Shown here: positions 17,937-27,700 of the stretch, in pieces
Layout: each line of letters starts with the position of its first letter
Position numbering within the stretch: position 1 is the stretch's first letter
From: Clostridium_X cadaveris
Lineage (GTDB): Bacteria > Bacillota > Clostridia > Clostridiales > Clostridiaceae
Assembly: GCF_039521325.1 (NCBI RefSeq)
Contig: NZ_BAAACD010000045.1
Direction: 5' to 3' (one strand)
Length of the DNA stretch: 64,000 bases
Notes under the pieces: model-generated
The model's input: only the letters and a program-made list of their open reading frames with translations
Told to the model about the DNA's origin: nothing
Databases searched by the model: none
Program-made: the position numbers and the translations under genes

Positions 17937-18437
17937 GTGTATAAATTTTCTACTAAAACCATTGTACTAGATAAAAATCTAGCAAAAGAAATTGATGAAA
18001 TTATTTTAAGCCATGATAATGATTCAACTCAGCTTTTAGGAATACTTCTTGACATACAAGATGTTGTTGAAAGACATTATATTCCCGAGGAGATAGCTTA
18101 CTATCTAGCTGAAAGACTATCATTACCTATAAGTCAAATTTATGATGTCATCTCCTTTTTCTCAGCTATATCGGACAAACCTAGAGCAAAATATCCTATT
18201 GAAATTTGTGACAGCATTGTTTGTAAAATAAATGAAAACGTATTCTTATTTAATACATTAAAAGATTTATTAGGTATTGAATTGAATGAGGTCACTTATG
18301 ATGGTAAGTTTACTATTGAAAAAACTCCTTGCTTTGGAGCCTGCGATGTTGCTCCTGCCGTAAGAATTAATGGTACTGTTTATGGCAAGCTTACTACTAG
18401 AGAAAAAATTCAAGATATGCTAAATAGCTTAGATTAG
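17937..18437 (+). CDS. hydC: NuoE-like [2Fe-2S] subunit of trimeric [FeFe]-hydrogenase
   Basis: A thioredoxin-like 2Fe-2S protein of the NuoE/HydC family, about 166 aa. An N-terminal helical domain (QLLGILLDIQDVVERHYIPEEIAYYLAERL) precedes the cluster domain, with ligands C-x4-C (CDSIVC) and C-x3-C (CFGAC). Start choice: in-frame ATGs at 17922 and 17931 exist, but the GGAGG at 17924-17928 is correctly spaced (8 nt) only for the GTG at 17937, so I annotate that. It shuttles electrons between the NADH-side subunit and the hydrogenase. It is first in a three-gene operon and is followed by hydB after 11 bp. Confidence 0.88.
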   Translation: MYKFSTKTIVLDKNLAKEIDEIILSHDNDSTQLLGILLDIQDVVERHYIPEEIAYYLAERLSLPISQIYDVISFFSAISDKPRAKYPIEICDSIVCKINENVFLFNTLKDLLGIELNEVTYDGKFTIEKTPCFGACDVAPAVRINGTVYGKLTTREKIQDMLNSLD

Positions 18438-18448
18438 GAGGGAATAGT

Positions 18449-19687
18449 ATGGCTAAAACAGTTAAGTATATTACAAAAGATTTTGGTACTTATGATGTAA
18501 ATTCAATTGACTCCTATGAAAAAATAGGTGGATTTGCTGCACTCAGAAGAGCTACTAATATGGATGGTTATGACATAGCAAAACTCATATCTCTTTGTAA
18601 GGTAAAAGGTCGTGGTGGTGCTGCTTATGATATGGGGAAAAAGTGGAGTCAAGCTAAAGACATATCTGCTCCTAAAAAAGTTGTAGTATGTAATGCTGAT
18701 GAGGGAGAACCATGTACTTTTAAAGATAGAACTATAATTCAAAACGATCCTTTCAGGCTTATTGAAGGAATTATAATAGCTGGTTATAGTGTTGATGCCC
18801 ACGATGGATATATCTATCTTCGTGAAGAGTACAAGCACTTAAGACCTCTTCTTTTAAATGCTATAAATCAAGCAGAAGAAAAAGGATATCTTGGACGCAA
18901 TATTTTAGGAAAAGATTTTAACTTTAAAATACATTTATACTCTGGAGCTGGTGCTTATGTGTGTGGAGAAGGTACAGCCCTTGTGGAGTCAATTGAAGGT
19001 AAAAGCGGAAGACCTAGGATGAAGCCACCTTTCATAAAGCAGTGCGGATTATTTAAGCTCCCTACACTAGTTAATAATGTAGAAAGTCTCTCTTTAGTAC
19101 CTAGCATATTACTTGATGATTCGAAAGAGTATTTAACTTATGGTACAGAAGGTTCCGTTGGAACAAAGCTTGTTAGCGTTGGAGGAAATGTTAGAAATCC
19201 AGGTGTTTTTGAAATTCCATTTGGCATAACCCTTAGAGAGATAATTTATGAACTTGCTGGCGGAATAATAGATAATAACGAAATACGATTAGTCCAACTA
19301 GGTGGAGCTTCTGGTAAAATAGCTTCTCCAAAGATTTTAGATATTCCATATACCTATGAAGATTTAAGAAAAGTTGGCCTTACTGTAGGTTCTGGAGCAA
19401 TTTTAGTAGTTGATAAGAGGACAAGTGTTCTAGAGTTTTTAAAGGCTACTCAAGAATTCTTCTCCCATGAAAGTTGTGGACAGTGTACACCTTGCAGGGA
19501 AGGTAATCTTCATATCAGCTTGATTTTAGACAAATGTATAGAAGGAACTGCAAAGAAAAAAGACATAGCAAATCTAGAAAAATTCGCAAATATAATGTGT
19601 GATTCTTCCCTTTGTGGTCTTGGCGAAACAGCTCAAAGTGCCCTACTTTCTGCTATGCATTGGTTTAAAGAAGAATTTGAAGTTTAA
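18449..19687 (+). CDS. hydB: NuoF-like FMN/NAD(H) subunit of [FeFe]-hydrogenase (short HydB)
   Basis: This 412-aa subunit has the NuoF core: a glycine-rich NADH site (GRGGAAYDMGKKW), the FMN-binding segment (NADEGEPCTFKDR), CGEGTALVESIEGKSGRPR, and a C-terminal 4Fe-4S site SCGQCTPCREG with a distal Cys (DSSLCGLG). It exchanges electrons with NAD(H). Unlike HydB of well-studied bifurcating enzymes such as Thermotoga (over 600 aa), it lacks both an N-terminal ferredoxin-like 2Fe-2S domain and a C-terminal 2x[4Fe-4S] domain. It lies between hydC and hydA, 11 and 27 bp from them. AGGAGGG precedes the ATG. Confidence 0.9.
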   Translation: MAKTVKYITKDFGTYDVNSIDSYEKIGGFAALRRATNMDGYDIAKLISLCKVKGRGGAAYDMGKKWSQAKDISAPKKVVVCNADEGEPCTFKDRTIIQNDPFRLIEGIIIAGYSVDAHDGYIYLREEYKHLRPLLLNAINQAEEKGYLGRNILGKDFNFKIHLYSGAGAYVCGEGTALVESIEGKSGRPRMKPPFIKQCGLFKLPTLVNNVESLSLVPSILLDDSKEYLTYGTEGSVGTKLVSVGGNVRNPGVFEIPFGITLREIIYELAGGIIDNNEIRLVQLGGASGKIASPKILDIPYTYEDLRKVGLTVGSGAILVVDKRTSVLEFLKATQEFFSHESCGQCTPCREGNLHISLILDKCIEGTAKKKDIANLEKFANIMCDSSLCGLGETAQSALLSAMHWFKEEFEV

Positions 19688-19714
19688 TTAATATATGAAA
19701 CGAGGTGTATGTTC

Positions 19715-21475
19715 ATGCAATCTGAAAAAAAGATGGTAAATATCAAAATAAATAATATTCCTTTAAAAGTTGAAGCTGGTACTACTATAATTGAAGCAGC
19801 AAAGCTTATCCATATAGATATCCCTCATCTTTGTTATCATCCTGACCAAACTGTAAAAGCTCATTGCAGGATGTGTGTTGTTGAAGTTGTAGGAAGTAGA
19901 AAATTACTTGCTGCTTGCTCAACAGTCGTATGGGAAGGTATTGAAGTTCATACTGATACAAAAAGAGTTAGAGATACTCAAGTTGGTATATTAGAACTTA
20001 TTCTCGCAAATCATGGCCAAAACTGCTTATCTTGTGCAAGAAACCAAAATTGTGAGCTTCAAGATCTCTGCAGCCGTTTTAATATTTTAAGACCTACTCT
20101 TCCTTCTGTAAATGTTAAACAGCCTATGCAGATAAAGAATCCAAGCATAGTACGCGATCTTTCTAAATGTGTTAAATGTGGAAGATGCGTTAAGGTTTGT
20201 AAAGAAGTTCAAGGAATAAGTGCCTTAACATATTCTAATCGTTCAAGCAATTTCATGGTTACAACTGCATACAATAAACCTCTTGAAGATACAGATTGTA
20301 CCTTCTGTGGTCAATGTAGCGTAGTTTGTCCTGTTGGGGCCATAGTAGAACTTGATGATACTCAACGAGTATGGGAAGCAATGCATGACCCTAAAAAGCA
20401 TGTAATAGTTCAAGTTGCTCCTGCAGTAAGAGTTGCCTTAGGAGATTCACTTGGTTTAAAACCAGGAACAATAGCTACAGGAAAACTTGTTACAGCTTTG
20501 AAAATGCTTGGTTTTGACAAAGTGTTTGATACAAATTTTGCTGCCGACCTTACAATAATGGAGGAAGGTTCAGAGTTATTGGATAGAATAAAAAATGGTG
20601 GAACACTTCCAATGATAACTTCTTGTTCACCAGGATGGATTAATTTCATGGAAAAGAATTTTGGAGACCTTCTAGAACATTTATCTACAGCAAAATCTCC
20701 TCAACAAATGTTTGGTGCAGTTTCCAAGAGTTATTATGCTAAAAAAACTGGTATTGATCCTCATGATATAGTAACTGTTTCTATAATGCCTTGCACCGCT
20801 AAAAAGTATGAGGCTACACGCCCAGAAATGGAACATGATGGAATACCAGATGTTGATATAGTAATAACTACTAGAGAACTTATAAAGATGATTAAATATG
20901 TTGGTTTAAAATTCGTAGACCTACCATCTACTGAATTTGATAGTCCTCTTGGGCTTGGAACTGGCGCTGGTGCTATATTTGGAACTAGTGGTGGTGTTAT
21001 GGAAGCTGCTCTTAGAACAGTTTATGAAGTTTATACTGGTAAGGAACTAAAGAAGCTTGACTTTATAGATGTTCGAGGATATGAAGGAATTAAAGAAGCC
21101 TCTATAAAGCTTGGAGATAAAGAAATTAAAGTAGCTATCGCCCACGGATTATTAAATGCACGTAAACTTATGGAAGGTGTAAAAGCTGGGGAAACCCCTT
21201 ATACATTTATAGAAATAATGGCATGTCCTGGTGGGTGCATTGGAGGCGGCGGACAACCTGTAACAACTATAGTAGATATAAAGAAACTTCGTATGGATGC
21301 TCTTTATGACATTGATAACAGCTCTGCTATAAGAAAGTCACACGAGAACCCAGATATCGTAACTTTATATAACGAATATCTAGGATCTCCTTTAAGCGAA
21401 TTATCTCATGAACTTCTTCACACTCACTATACAGCTAGAAAAAAAGTATATGACTTCTCATATCTAGAAGAATAA
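19715..21475 (+). CDS. hydA: [FeFe]-hydrogenase catalytic subunit
   Basis: Catalytic subunit making or consuming H2. From the N-terminus there is a plant-type 2Fe-2S domain (C-x10-C-x2-C-x13-C), a His/Cys 4Fe-4S site (HGQNCLSCARNQNC), two ferredoxin 4Fe-4S sites (CVKCGRCVKVC and CTFCGQCSVVC), and the H-cluster domain with L1 TSCSPGW, L2 MPCTAKK and L3 ACPGGCIGGGGQP. All the expected cluster Cys residues are present. A start at the ATG at 19715 is preferred (586 aa): GAGGTG is 7 nt upstream, but only 1 nt from the ATG at 19709. With hydC and hydB it should form an NADH-linked, possibly electron-bifurcating, hydrogenase used in fermentation. Maturases HydEFG are not in the window. Confidence 0.95.
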   Translation: MQSEKKMVNIKINNIPLKVEAGTTIIEAAKLIHIDIPHLCYHPDQTVKAHCRMCVVEVVGSRKLLAACSTVVWEGIEVHTDTKRVRDTQVGILELILANHGQNCLSCARNQNCELQDLCSRFNILRPTLPSVNVKQPMQIKNPSIVRDLSKCVKCGRCVKVCKEVQGISALTYSNRSSNFMVTTAYNKPLEDTDCTFCGQCSVVCPVGAIVELDDTQRVWEAMHDPKKHVIVQVAPAVRVALGDSLGLKPGTIATGKLVTALKMLGFDKVFDTNFAADLTIMEEGSELLDRIKNGGTLPMITSCSPGWINFMEKNFGDLLEHLSTAKSPQQMFGAVSKSYYAKKTGIDPHDIVTVSIMPCTAKKYEATRPEMEHDGIPDVDIVITTRELIKMIKYVGLKFVDLPSTEFDSPLGLGTGAGAIFGTSGGVMEAALRTVYEVYTGKELKKLDFIDVRGYEGIKEASIKLGDKEIKVAIAHGLLNARKLMEGVKAGETPYTFIEIMACPGGCIGGGGQPVTTIVDIKKLRMDALYDIDNSSAIRKSHENPDIVTLYNEYLGSPLSELSHELLHTHYTARKKVYDFSYLEE

Positions 21476-21520
21476 AATATTAAGAAGATCTGATGTAACT
21501 TCTATTAGTTAAATATTTTA

Positions 21521-21560
21521 TGAGGCTATAGCATTGATTAATGCTATAGCCTCATTACTT
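21521..21560 (+). terminator. Terminator of the hyd operon
   Basis: A perfect 14-bp stem, TGAGGCTATAGCAT / ATGCTATAGCCTCA, followed by TTACTTTTACTT, lies 45 nt after hydA. Confidence 0.85.
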
Positions 21561-21612
21561 TTACTTATAAAAAATAATAATTTTGAGAAATAAAAATAAT
21601 TACTAAAAGTTC

Positions 21613-21643
21613 TTGACCATAACGGAACGTCATAGGTTAAAAT
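21613..21643 (+). promoter_or_regulatory. MerR-type promoter/operator with 19-bp spacer
   Basis: TTGACC (21613-21618) and TAAAAT (21638-21643) are separated by 19 bp, the over-long spacing typical of MerR-activated promoters. The spacer carries a dyad, ACC.T.ACG / CGT.A.GGT. It lies directly before the merR-like gene, so autoregulation is likely. Confidence 0.7.
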
Positions 21644-21675
21644 AATCTTATCAAAGACAAGGAGGATATAAGCTA

Positions 21676-22395
21676 ATGAAAACAGTAAAGGAAATATCAG
21701 ATTTGACGGGTATTAGTGTGCGCACACTTCACTATTATGATGAGATTGGACTTTTGCACCCTACAAATAAAAGTGATGCTGGATACAGACTTTATGACGA
21801 TAAAGCCTTGGAAACATTACAACAGATATTATTTTTTAGAGAATTTGATATTCCTTTGAAAGAAATCAAAGCTATTATATGCAATCCTACTCTTGATAGA
21901 AATAAGATTCTGCAAATGCAGCGGAAAATGCTAGTTGTAAAAAAAGAGCGAATGGAACGCCTGATTTCCATTATTGATAATATTATAAAAGGAGAAAATA
22001 ATATGGATTTCACAATATTTACAAAGACAGAAATTGAAGAACTATGTCAAACAACACTTGATCATATGCCAGATATTATGAAGGAAAGCATTATACAGGA
22101 ATTTGGAGGAATTGAACAGTGGCAAAAACATTATGTGGAGCGTTGTTCAAAAGAGGATATGCAGAAAGGTTATCAGAAAATGGTAGAGTGGTATGGAGAT
22201 AAAGATAGTGCACTTAAAGCTATGAACAATCCTCCAAGTAAAGAGGTTGGCGAGGCCTTTGCAAAACGAGTAGAAATAATTGAAAAAAAGTTAAGTGATA
22301 AGAAAAAATATCCATTGGATTCATTTGAGGTTAAACAAATAATTGGAACGAATAGTGTTTGTAATACCGAAAAATGCCTACCCTTTAGATTTTAG
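21676..22395 (+). CDS. MerR-family regulator with TipAS-type ligand domain, apparently truncated at the C-terminus
   Basis: A 239-aa MerR-family activator. Residues 1-70 form the winged helix (VKEISDLTGISVRTLHYYDEIGLL...GYRLYDDKALETLQQI), then comes a coiled coil (about 75-110), then a TipAS-like antibiotic/drug-binding domain (about 115-220). The TipAS domain normally continues past the DSFEV segment for about 30 more residues. Here the frame ends early, with an unfamiliar tail (GTNSVCNTEKCLPFRF). That looks like a 3' truncation or frameshift, so ligand recognition may be impaired. AAGGAGG is well placed before the ATG. No obvious efflux partner gene adjoins it. Confidence 0.82.
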   Translation: MKTVKEISDLTGISVRTLHYYDEIGLLHPTNKSDAGYRLYDDKALETLQQILFFREFDIPLKEIKAIICNPTLDRNKILQMQRKMLVVKKERMERLISIIDNIIKGENNMDFTIFTKTEIEELCQTTLDHMPDIMKESIIQEFGGIEQWQKHYVERCSKEDMQKGYQKMVEWYGDKDSALKAMNNPPSKEVGEAFAKRVEIIEKKLSDKKKYPLDSFEVKQIIGTNSVCNTEKCLPFRF

Positions 22396-22492
22396 GTTTA
22401 TTTGCACCATTTTACTTATATTTGATATAATTATTATAATTCATGTTTATTATGAATTTATGATATAAAATTTAATAATATGGGGGTACTTT

Positions 22493-23314
22493 ATGAAAAT
22501 CATACCACTTGTTGAAAACACAACCATATCCCTTTCTTTAAAAACTAAACATGGTCTGTGCATCTATATTGAAACAGAGAAACATAAGATTTTATTTGAT
22601 TTAGGTCCAAATGACCTATTTTTAAGAAATGCTTCAAAGATTGGCGTAAATATATCAGATATAGACACTGTTATAATATCTCACGGACACTATGACCATG
22701 GCGGTGGTCTTGAAACGTTTATGCAAAATAATGATAAAGCAAAAATATACATTCATAATATGGCCTTTGGTGACTACTACTCTAAAAGATTAGGCGTAAA
22801 GAAATACATAGGTCTTAATAAAACTTTAAAAGATAATAATAGAATAATATTTACTAAAGATAATTTTAAAATAGATGATGAGCTTCAGTTGTTTTCTGAC
22901 ATAACAAATCATATTTTATGTTCAGAAGCAAACAGCTCTCTATACGAAAAATCTTGTGAAGATTTTACTGTAGATTCCTTCCAACACGAGCAGAGCTTGA
23001 TAATCCATGAGGGAAATAAAAATGTACTGCTTGCCGGATGCGCTCATAATGGTATAGTAAATATACTAGAAAAAGCTGAAAACATATGCGGCAAAGAGCT
23101 TGATTATGTAATTTCAGGCTTTCATCTATCAAATCCTGCTACCCTTTCAACAGAGAAGCCGGAGCTTATAGAGGCTATCGGAAAAGAACTTAAAAAGCGC
23201 TCTACTAATTACTACACATGCCATTGTACTGGCAAGAAGCCATTTGAAACCCTCCAATCAATTTTGGGAAATCAAATAAAATATCTTGCACTTGGATGCA
23301 ATTTTGAAATATAA
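22493..23314 (+). CDS. MBL-fold metallo-hydrolase
   Basis: A 273-aa metallo-beta-lactamase-fold enzyme. The metal motif is SHGHYDHGGG (about 62-71), followed by downstream metal ligands in LLAGCAHNGIVN and GFHLSNPA and a C-terminal YTCHCTGKKPFETL. This pattern matches the subgroup annotated as dihydropterin/ribofuranosylaminobenzene-phosphate synthase-like hydrolases; the actual substrate is not known. GGGGG precedes the ATG at 8 nt. It is a single gene between its own flanking signals. Confidence 0.8.
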   Translation: MKIIPLVENTTISLSLKTKHGLCIYIETEKHKILFDLGPNDLFLRNASKIGVNISDIDTVIISHGHYDHGGGLETFMQNNDKAKIYIHNMAFGDYYSKRLGVKKYIGLNKTLKDNNRIIFTKDNFKIDDELQLFSDITNHILCSEANSSLYEKSCEDFTVDSFQHEQSLIIHEGNKNVLLAGCAHNGIVNILEKAENICGKELDYVISGFHLSNPATLSTEKPELIEAIGKELKKRSTNYYTCHCTGKKPFETLQSILGNQIKYLALGCNFEI

Positions 23315-23334
23315 ATTTGTATAATTAAAACTAA

Positions 23335-23371
23335 AGATCCTTTAAGATAAAATCATTATCTCAAAGGATCT
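23335..23371 (+). terminator. Terminator of the MBL-fold hydrolase gene
   Basis: Imperfect stem AGATCCTTTaAGATAA / TTATCTcAAAGGATCT followed by AATTTTCTTT. Confidence 0.75.
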
Positions 23372-23392
23372 AATTTTCTTTATTTCATCATA

Positions 23393-23521
23393 ATAATTGA
23401 TTGCAAGGAAAATCTAATATTTCAAATCCTTTATCTTTATACCCATCGTAAAGCTTTTGTAGACCTTCATATTGTGGTGTAAATCAACAACCACTTGCTG
23501 TATTTACTATTAATTTTATTA
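23393..23521 (-). pseudogene. Internal remnant of a second glutathione-peroxidase gene
   Basis: Directly after the intact GPx stop codon the minus strand encodes LIVNTASGC, a TGA codon, FTPQYEGLQKLYDGYK and then DKGFEILDFPCNQ, followed by stops. This aligns with residues ~28-66 of a GPx but differs at many positions from the neighbour, so it comes from a diverged paralogue. The stop (TCA on plus at 23484-23486) replaces the Gly codon after the catalytic Cys, one base change from GGA. The 5' start and the Trp-containing 3' half are missing. Confidence 0.85.
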
Positions 23522-23523
23522 AA

Positions 23524-24000
23524 CTATTTTAATAATGATTTAATATCATCTTCTATTTTTAATGGTTTTACTGTAGGGGCATATCTTTTAACTACATTAC
23601 CTTGAGAATCAATTAGAAATTTTGTAAAGTTCCATTTAATTTCCTTGCTTAATAATCCCTTTTTCTCATTCTTTAAAAATTTATATAATGGATGAGCATT
23701 TTCCCCATTTACTTCAATCTTTTGAAACATAGTAAAAGTAACGCCATAGTTTAAAGAACAAAATTCTTGTATCTCATCATTACTTCCATTATCTTGATTA
23801 GCAAATTGATTACATGGAAATCCCAAAACCTCTAACCCATATTCTTTATACTTTTTATTTAATTCCTCTAGCTCTGTAAATTGAGGTGTTAAACCACACT
23901 TACTTGCTGTGTTTACTACTAGTACAACTTTTCCTTTAAAGCTATCCATGTTCACTTCTTGTCCATTCATCTTTTTAGCTGAAAAATCATAAAATTTCAT
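23524..24000 (-). CDS. Glutathione peroxidase-family thiol peroxidase (Cys type)
   Basis: A 158-aa Cys-type GPx that reduces peroxides. In Gram-positive bacteria such enzymes usually use thioredoxin rather than glutathione. Conserved features are VNTASKCGLTPQF with the peroxidatic Cys (about residue 35), LGFPCNQF with the resolving-type Cys and catalytic Gln, and the WNFTKFLID Trp/Asn motif. The length is normal. It is followed without a gap by the remnant of a paralogous copy. An ohrR-like gene lies upstream on the same strand, suggesting organic-peroxide control. Confidence 0.93.
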   Translation of the reverse strand: MKFYDFSAKKMNGQEVNMDSFKGKVVLVVNTASKCGLTPQFTELEELNKKYKEYGLEVLGFPCNQFANQDNGSNDEIQEFCSLNYGVTFTMFQKIEVNGENAHPLYKFLKNEKKGLLSKEIKWNFTKFLIDSQGNVVKRYAPTVKPLKIEDDIKSLLK

Positions 24001-24088
24001 ATTATCTTATTCCCTTCTTTAATAAATTTTAATTTATGTAAATTTAATTTAACTCAATTAATTATTTTAAAATAATAGCATCTACTGA

Positions 24089-24132
24089 TTACACGTTTAA
24101 TTTAGAATTGATTTTTAAACTAAACGTGTAAT
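24089..24132. repeat. Inverted repeat between gpx and the ohrR-like gene
   Basis: TTACACGTTTA and TAAACGTGTAA flank a 20-bp centre that itself contains a second AAT-rich dyad. No T-run follows on either strand, so it may be an operator or a weak terminator of the ohrR-like gene. Confidence 0.45.
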
Positions 24133-24143
24133 TTAGTAAATAC

Positions 24144-24575
24144 CTATTTGAATCTTAATAATAATTTATCTAACATTTTTTTAAGTTCTATTGCTTCTTC
24201 AACATTTCCGTCAAATTTACAATACATTTGCTCTGGAACCTCTAAGATTTCATCTTTTAGCTCTTTTCCCTTTTGCGTTACTTCAACAATAACAACTCTA
24301 TCATCATTTACATCTCTATATTTATTTATTAATTCCATTGAAAAAAGCTTTTTTAAAACAGGAGTAAGGGTTCCCGAATCCAAATGAAGTTTTTGCCCCA
24401 TTTCTTTAACTGTTATTTTTTCATGCTCCCATACTACTAACATTACAATATACTGGGTATATGTAAGCCCATACTTATCTAATAATGGCTTATAAACTTT
24501 TATTACTTCTCTTGAAGCTGCATACAATGAAAAACATAATTGATTCTCTAACTTCAATTTTTCATATTTACTCAT
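24144..24575 (-). CDS. OhrR-like MarR-family organic-peroxide sensor
   Basis: A 143-aa winged-helix repressor. The N-terminus LENQLCFSLYAASREVIK carries the single reactive Cys (Cys14) in the OhrR context, and the Tyr-containing GLTYTQYIVMLVVWEHE, DSGTLTPVLKKL (recognition helix) and DDRVVIVEVTQKG (wing) segments are all characteristic. OhrR oxidation by organic peroxides releases the DNA. Its probable target is the neighbouring gpx gene and itself: AT-rich dyad sequence (AATTCAATTTGATTCAATTTAATTA, around 24600-24625) lies just upstream of its start. Confidence 0.88.
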   Translation of the reverse strand: MSKYEKLKLENQLCFSLYAASREVIKVYKPLLDKYGLTYTQYIVMLVVWEHEKITVKEMGQKLHLDSGTLTPVLKKLFSMELINKYRDVNDDRVVIVEVTQKGKELKDEILEVPEQMYCKFDGNVEEAIELKKMLDKLLLRFK

Positions 24576-24658
24576 AATAGACCTCTTTTATTTTTTTAAA
24601 TTCAATTTGATTCAATTTAATTATATTAAACCAAAATACTTTTGTCAATATAAATTTA

Positions 24659-24706
24659 GGGCAGAGATTTCCCATAAGATCATGTTATCTTAAGGTAATC
24701 CCTGCC
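24659..24706 (-). terminator. Hairpin downstream of the hyaluronidase gene
   Basis: A two-part stem, GGCAGgGATT...AATCtCTGCC with an inner TAAGAT/ATCTTA, lies 55 nt after the stop. There is no T-run on the minus strand, so it may protect or process mRNA rather than terminate. Confidence 0.45.
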
Positions 24707-24760
24707 TTTAAATTAAATATATGATTTTATTTTTATGACATCATTTAACCATTTATAATT

Positions 24761-27700
24761 TTATTGTTCTTTAAGTTTTGATCTTTTATTGTATATAAGC
24801 ATCGCACCTAAAGATATTAATAAAAATCCAGTAAATATAATGTCATTAGTACTTACTCCACCTGTTTGTGGAAGTTTATCTCCATTGTTGCCATTATTAT
24901 TGTCATTATTATTACTATTGTTGTTATCCTCTTCATCCTCTTTATCAGCTTTTAATTCTAAGCCTGCTTTTGCATTCTCAAAATTATTTTTAGCCTGTAC
25001 AAATTCTATAGCAGATATATTTTCTGCATTTTCTAACATAGCTTTTAATGCTGATAATGCTTCATTGTACTTAGCTACACTTTCATCTGTGTATTTACTT
25101 AAATCAAGATCTTCGATAGCATTAATATAATCTGAAAGTTCTTTATTATTCACTCTAGCTTCTAGCGCTTTAATAGCAGCATCAAGTTGATTAATTAATT
25201 TTTGTATGCTTTCTATTGTACCAGATGTAAACTCTTCATTTGAAGCTTTTATAACTTCCATCAATGCATCATAGCTGGATTTGGTATATAAATCAGCTTC
25301 AAATCCATTTGCTATTTCAACCTGTTTACGTAATGCTGTTACATCAACTAAATCATTCTTTAATGATAATAATTCATTTTCAAGCTTCTTCAATTCTTCT
25401 TCTGTCATATCATTAAAGTTCATACCATCAATTTCATTTACTTTATCCATTAATGTCTTGTATGAATTAGCAGTATAGTTTTCATTATTTAATGCCTTCA
25501 ACTCATTAATAAGGCCCTTAATACTTTCACTTGAGCCAACTAATTCTAAATTTTTCTTAGCTACAGCAATATTTTCTAATGCCTTTTCAACAGTTTCAAC
25601 AGCACCATTTGTCAACAACTCTTTAGCCTTTGTAATTTCTGATTCGTAAGCTTTATAAGACTTTTCTGTGTATATACTTGGATCATTTATTGCTTCAAAC
25701 TCTTGAATTGCTGACACTAATGAAGTAACATTTACTAAAGAATTCTTTGCCTCTAGCATTACATTCTTTGCTTTTTCAAATAATGATGGTTCTTGAGGTT
25801 CTGTTTTATTTAATTCTATCAACTTTTCTAACTCAGTTTTGGCATCGATTAATGCTTTCCATGAATTTTTTGTATAAGTCTTCTCTGGATTTGTAATAGT
25901 ATTGATGAATATAGTTATATCTTCTAGTACAACCTCAGCTTCTTCTCTATTGGTAGGATTATAAACTAAAGCTTCCTTAGCTTTTGTAAGTCCATCTATC
26001 AATACAGTAACATCATCTTCTGATAAGTTATTAACATCTTCCATAGCTTTCTTAGCTGCATTTAGAGCCTTTTGATACTCTTTCCAAGTCTTAGCTGTGT
26101 ATTTAGCTTCATCTGTTTCAGCAGCATCTATCGCAGCTTGCACAAGTGAGCTATCTCCTTTTAATTTCTTGTTTGCTTTTGCGTTTTCTATTTCTTTTAC
26201 TGAGCTATCTACAGTTCCTTGTGATACGTTGGAATTACTAACTAATTCCTTAGCAATCTCTATAGCATCATTATAAACTTTTGCTGAATCAGTTGTCCAA
26301 TTTGTAGTATCTAAGTTTTCGTCTATTAATTTTTGTAATTCTGTTTTATCTACATTAATATCAGAAACTGAATCAATCATCAGCTCTACTAAATTTGGAA
26401 CAACTCCACTCCACTCAAATTTGACATCTAATAAAGTAGTACCTGATGGTAAATTAAATTCATTTGTACCTTTATTTAACTTACCTAATGTTACCCATTT
26501 TGAGCTTCCATCGTTAGATAAAATTCTTGCACTTACCTTAGCATTTGATATTGCCTTAGCATTTTGCATTACCTTTATATGATTTGATTTATTATTTTCA
26601 GATACTGAATAAACAAGCTGCCCATTGTCTGAAGAAGGTATAAACATTGTAGTTATATTTCCATCTACTAAGTACTCAAATAATCCATCTTGAGTATCTG
26701 AAACGTTTGATTTAAATGTTGGGTTATTTACTGATGGTATATATGCTCCACCATTTATTTCAATTTCATTTATTTTTGTCCATCTATGTCCATAAGATTG
26801 AGTTATTTCAAGTTTTAAGTAACGAACCTTTTTATTTATATCAGTTGCTTTGGCTACATTATATGAAATTTCATGATCTGGGAAACTTTCATTTATAGTT
26901 GAATCATCAGCAGTTGTATTAGCTATTTGATCGCCTATTTGAATTATGGCATCTCCCCAATTTTCTTGATCTATTGACGCATAAACCTTACCATCTCTTA
27001 GATAGTCTTGATGTGAATCATGAACAACTATTTTTAATTCATTCAAGTCAATTTCTTGGCCTAAATCAATGATCATATGATCACCTTTAGTTTGATGTCT
27101 TTCAAATTGTAGACCTGTTGTACGATCCTTATCAAATAAATCTTCTGGTTTTCCTGCGTGAATTTTTCCCATACTGTTTTTAATTATTGTTGGTTTTGAT
27201 ATTTCTTTTGATGCTATTCTAAATTCCTTTATATCAAAAGTTACTTCTGAATTTCCTAAATTAATTAAGCGAATATATCTTGCATCAGTATTTTTGCTTA
27301 AAGTCTTGTTATCTAAGTTAGTCCACTCATAACCATTCTTAGAAACTTGTAAGGTAACCTTATCTAACCCATTTCCCTTTGCAATTACTTCAGTTAATTC
27401 ATGTATACGATCTAACTTTAATCCAATATATTGGTTTGATCCTAATGTTATATTATTAAGCTCAACCATACTAGCATTATCATTGAAATAATCTGCTGGG
27501 TGATCTTTGTAGTTTTCTACATTTGTGTATACTTTACCGTTGTGATTTATTTTTGCATTAACTTGAAATTCTCTAAATCCAATCCAGTTATGTTGATTTT
27601 GATTATTTCTTAAACGTACATATTGAGCTTCAATATTTTGGTTTGAAAGATCTATTTCTATATCTCTTTCATTTACACATTGCTTAATTTCTTTATAGTC

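Noticed and set aside
23484..23486. In-frame TGA beside the catalytic Cys of the GPx remnant, as possible selenocysteine
   Set aside because: The selenocysteine of GPx occupies the Cys position itself, not the next residue. The fragment also lacks a start and the 3' half, so a GGA-to-TGA mutation in a pseudogene is simpler.
24089..24132. Inverted repeat as the ohrR terminator
   Set aside because: There is no T-run on the minus strand, so I left it as an unassigned repeat.
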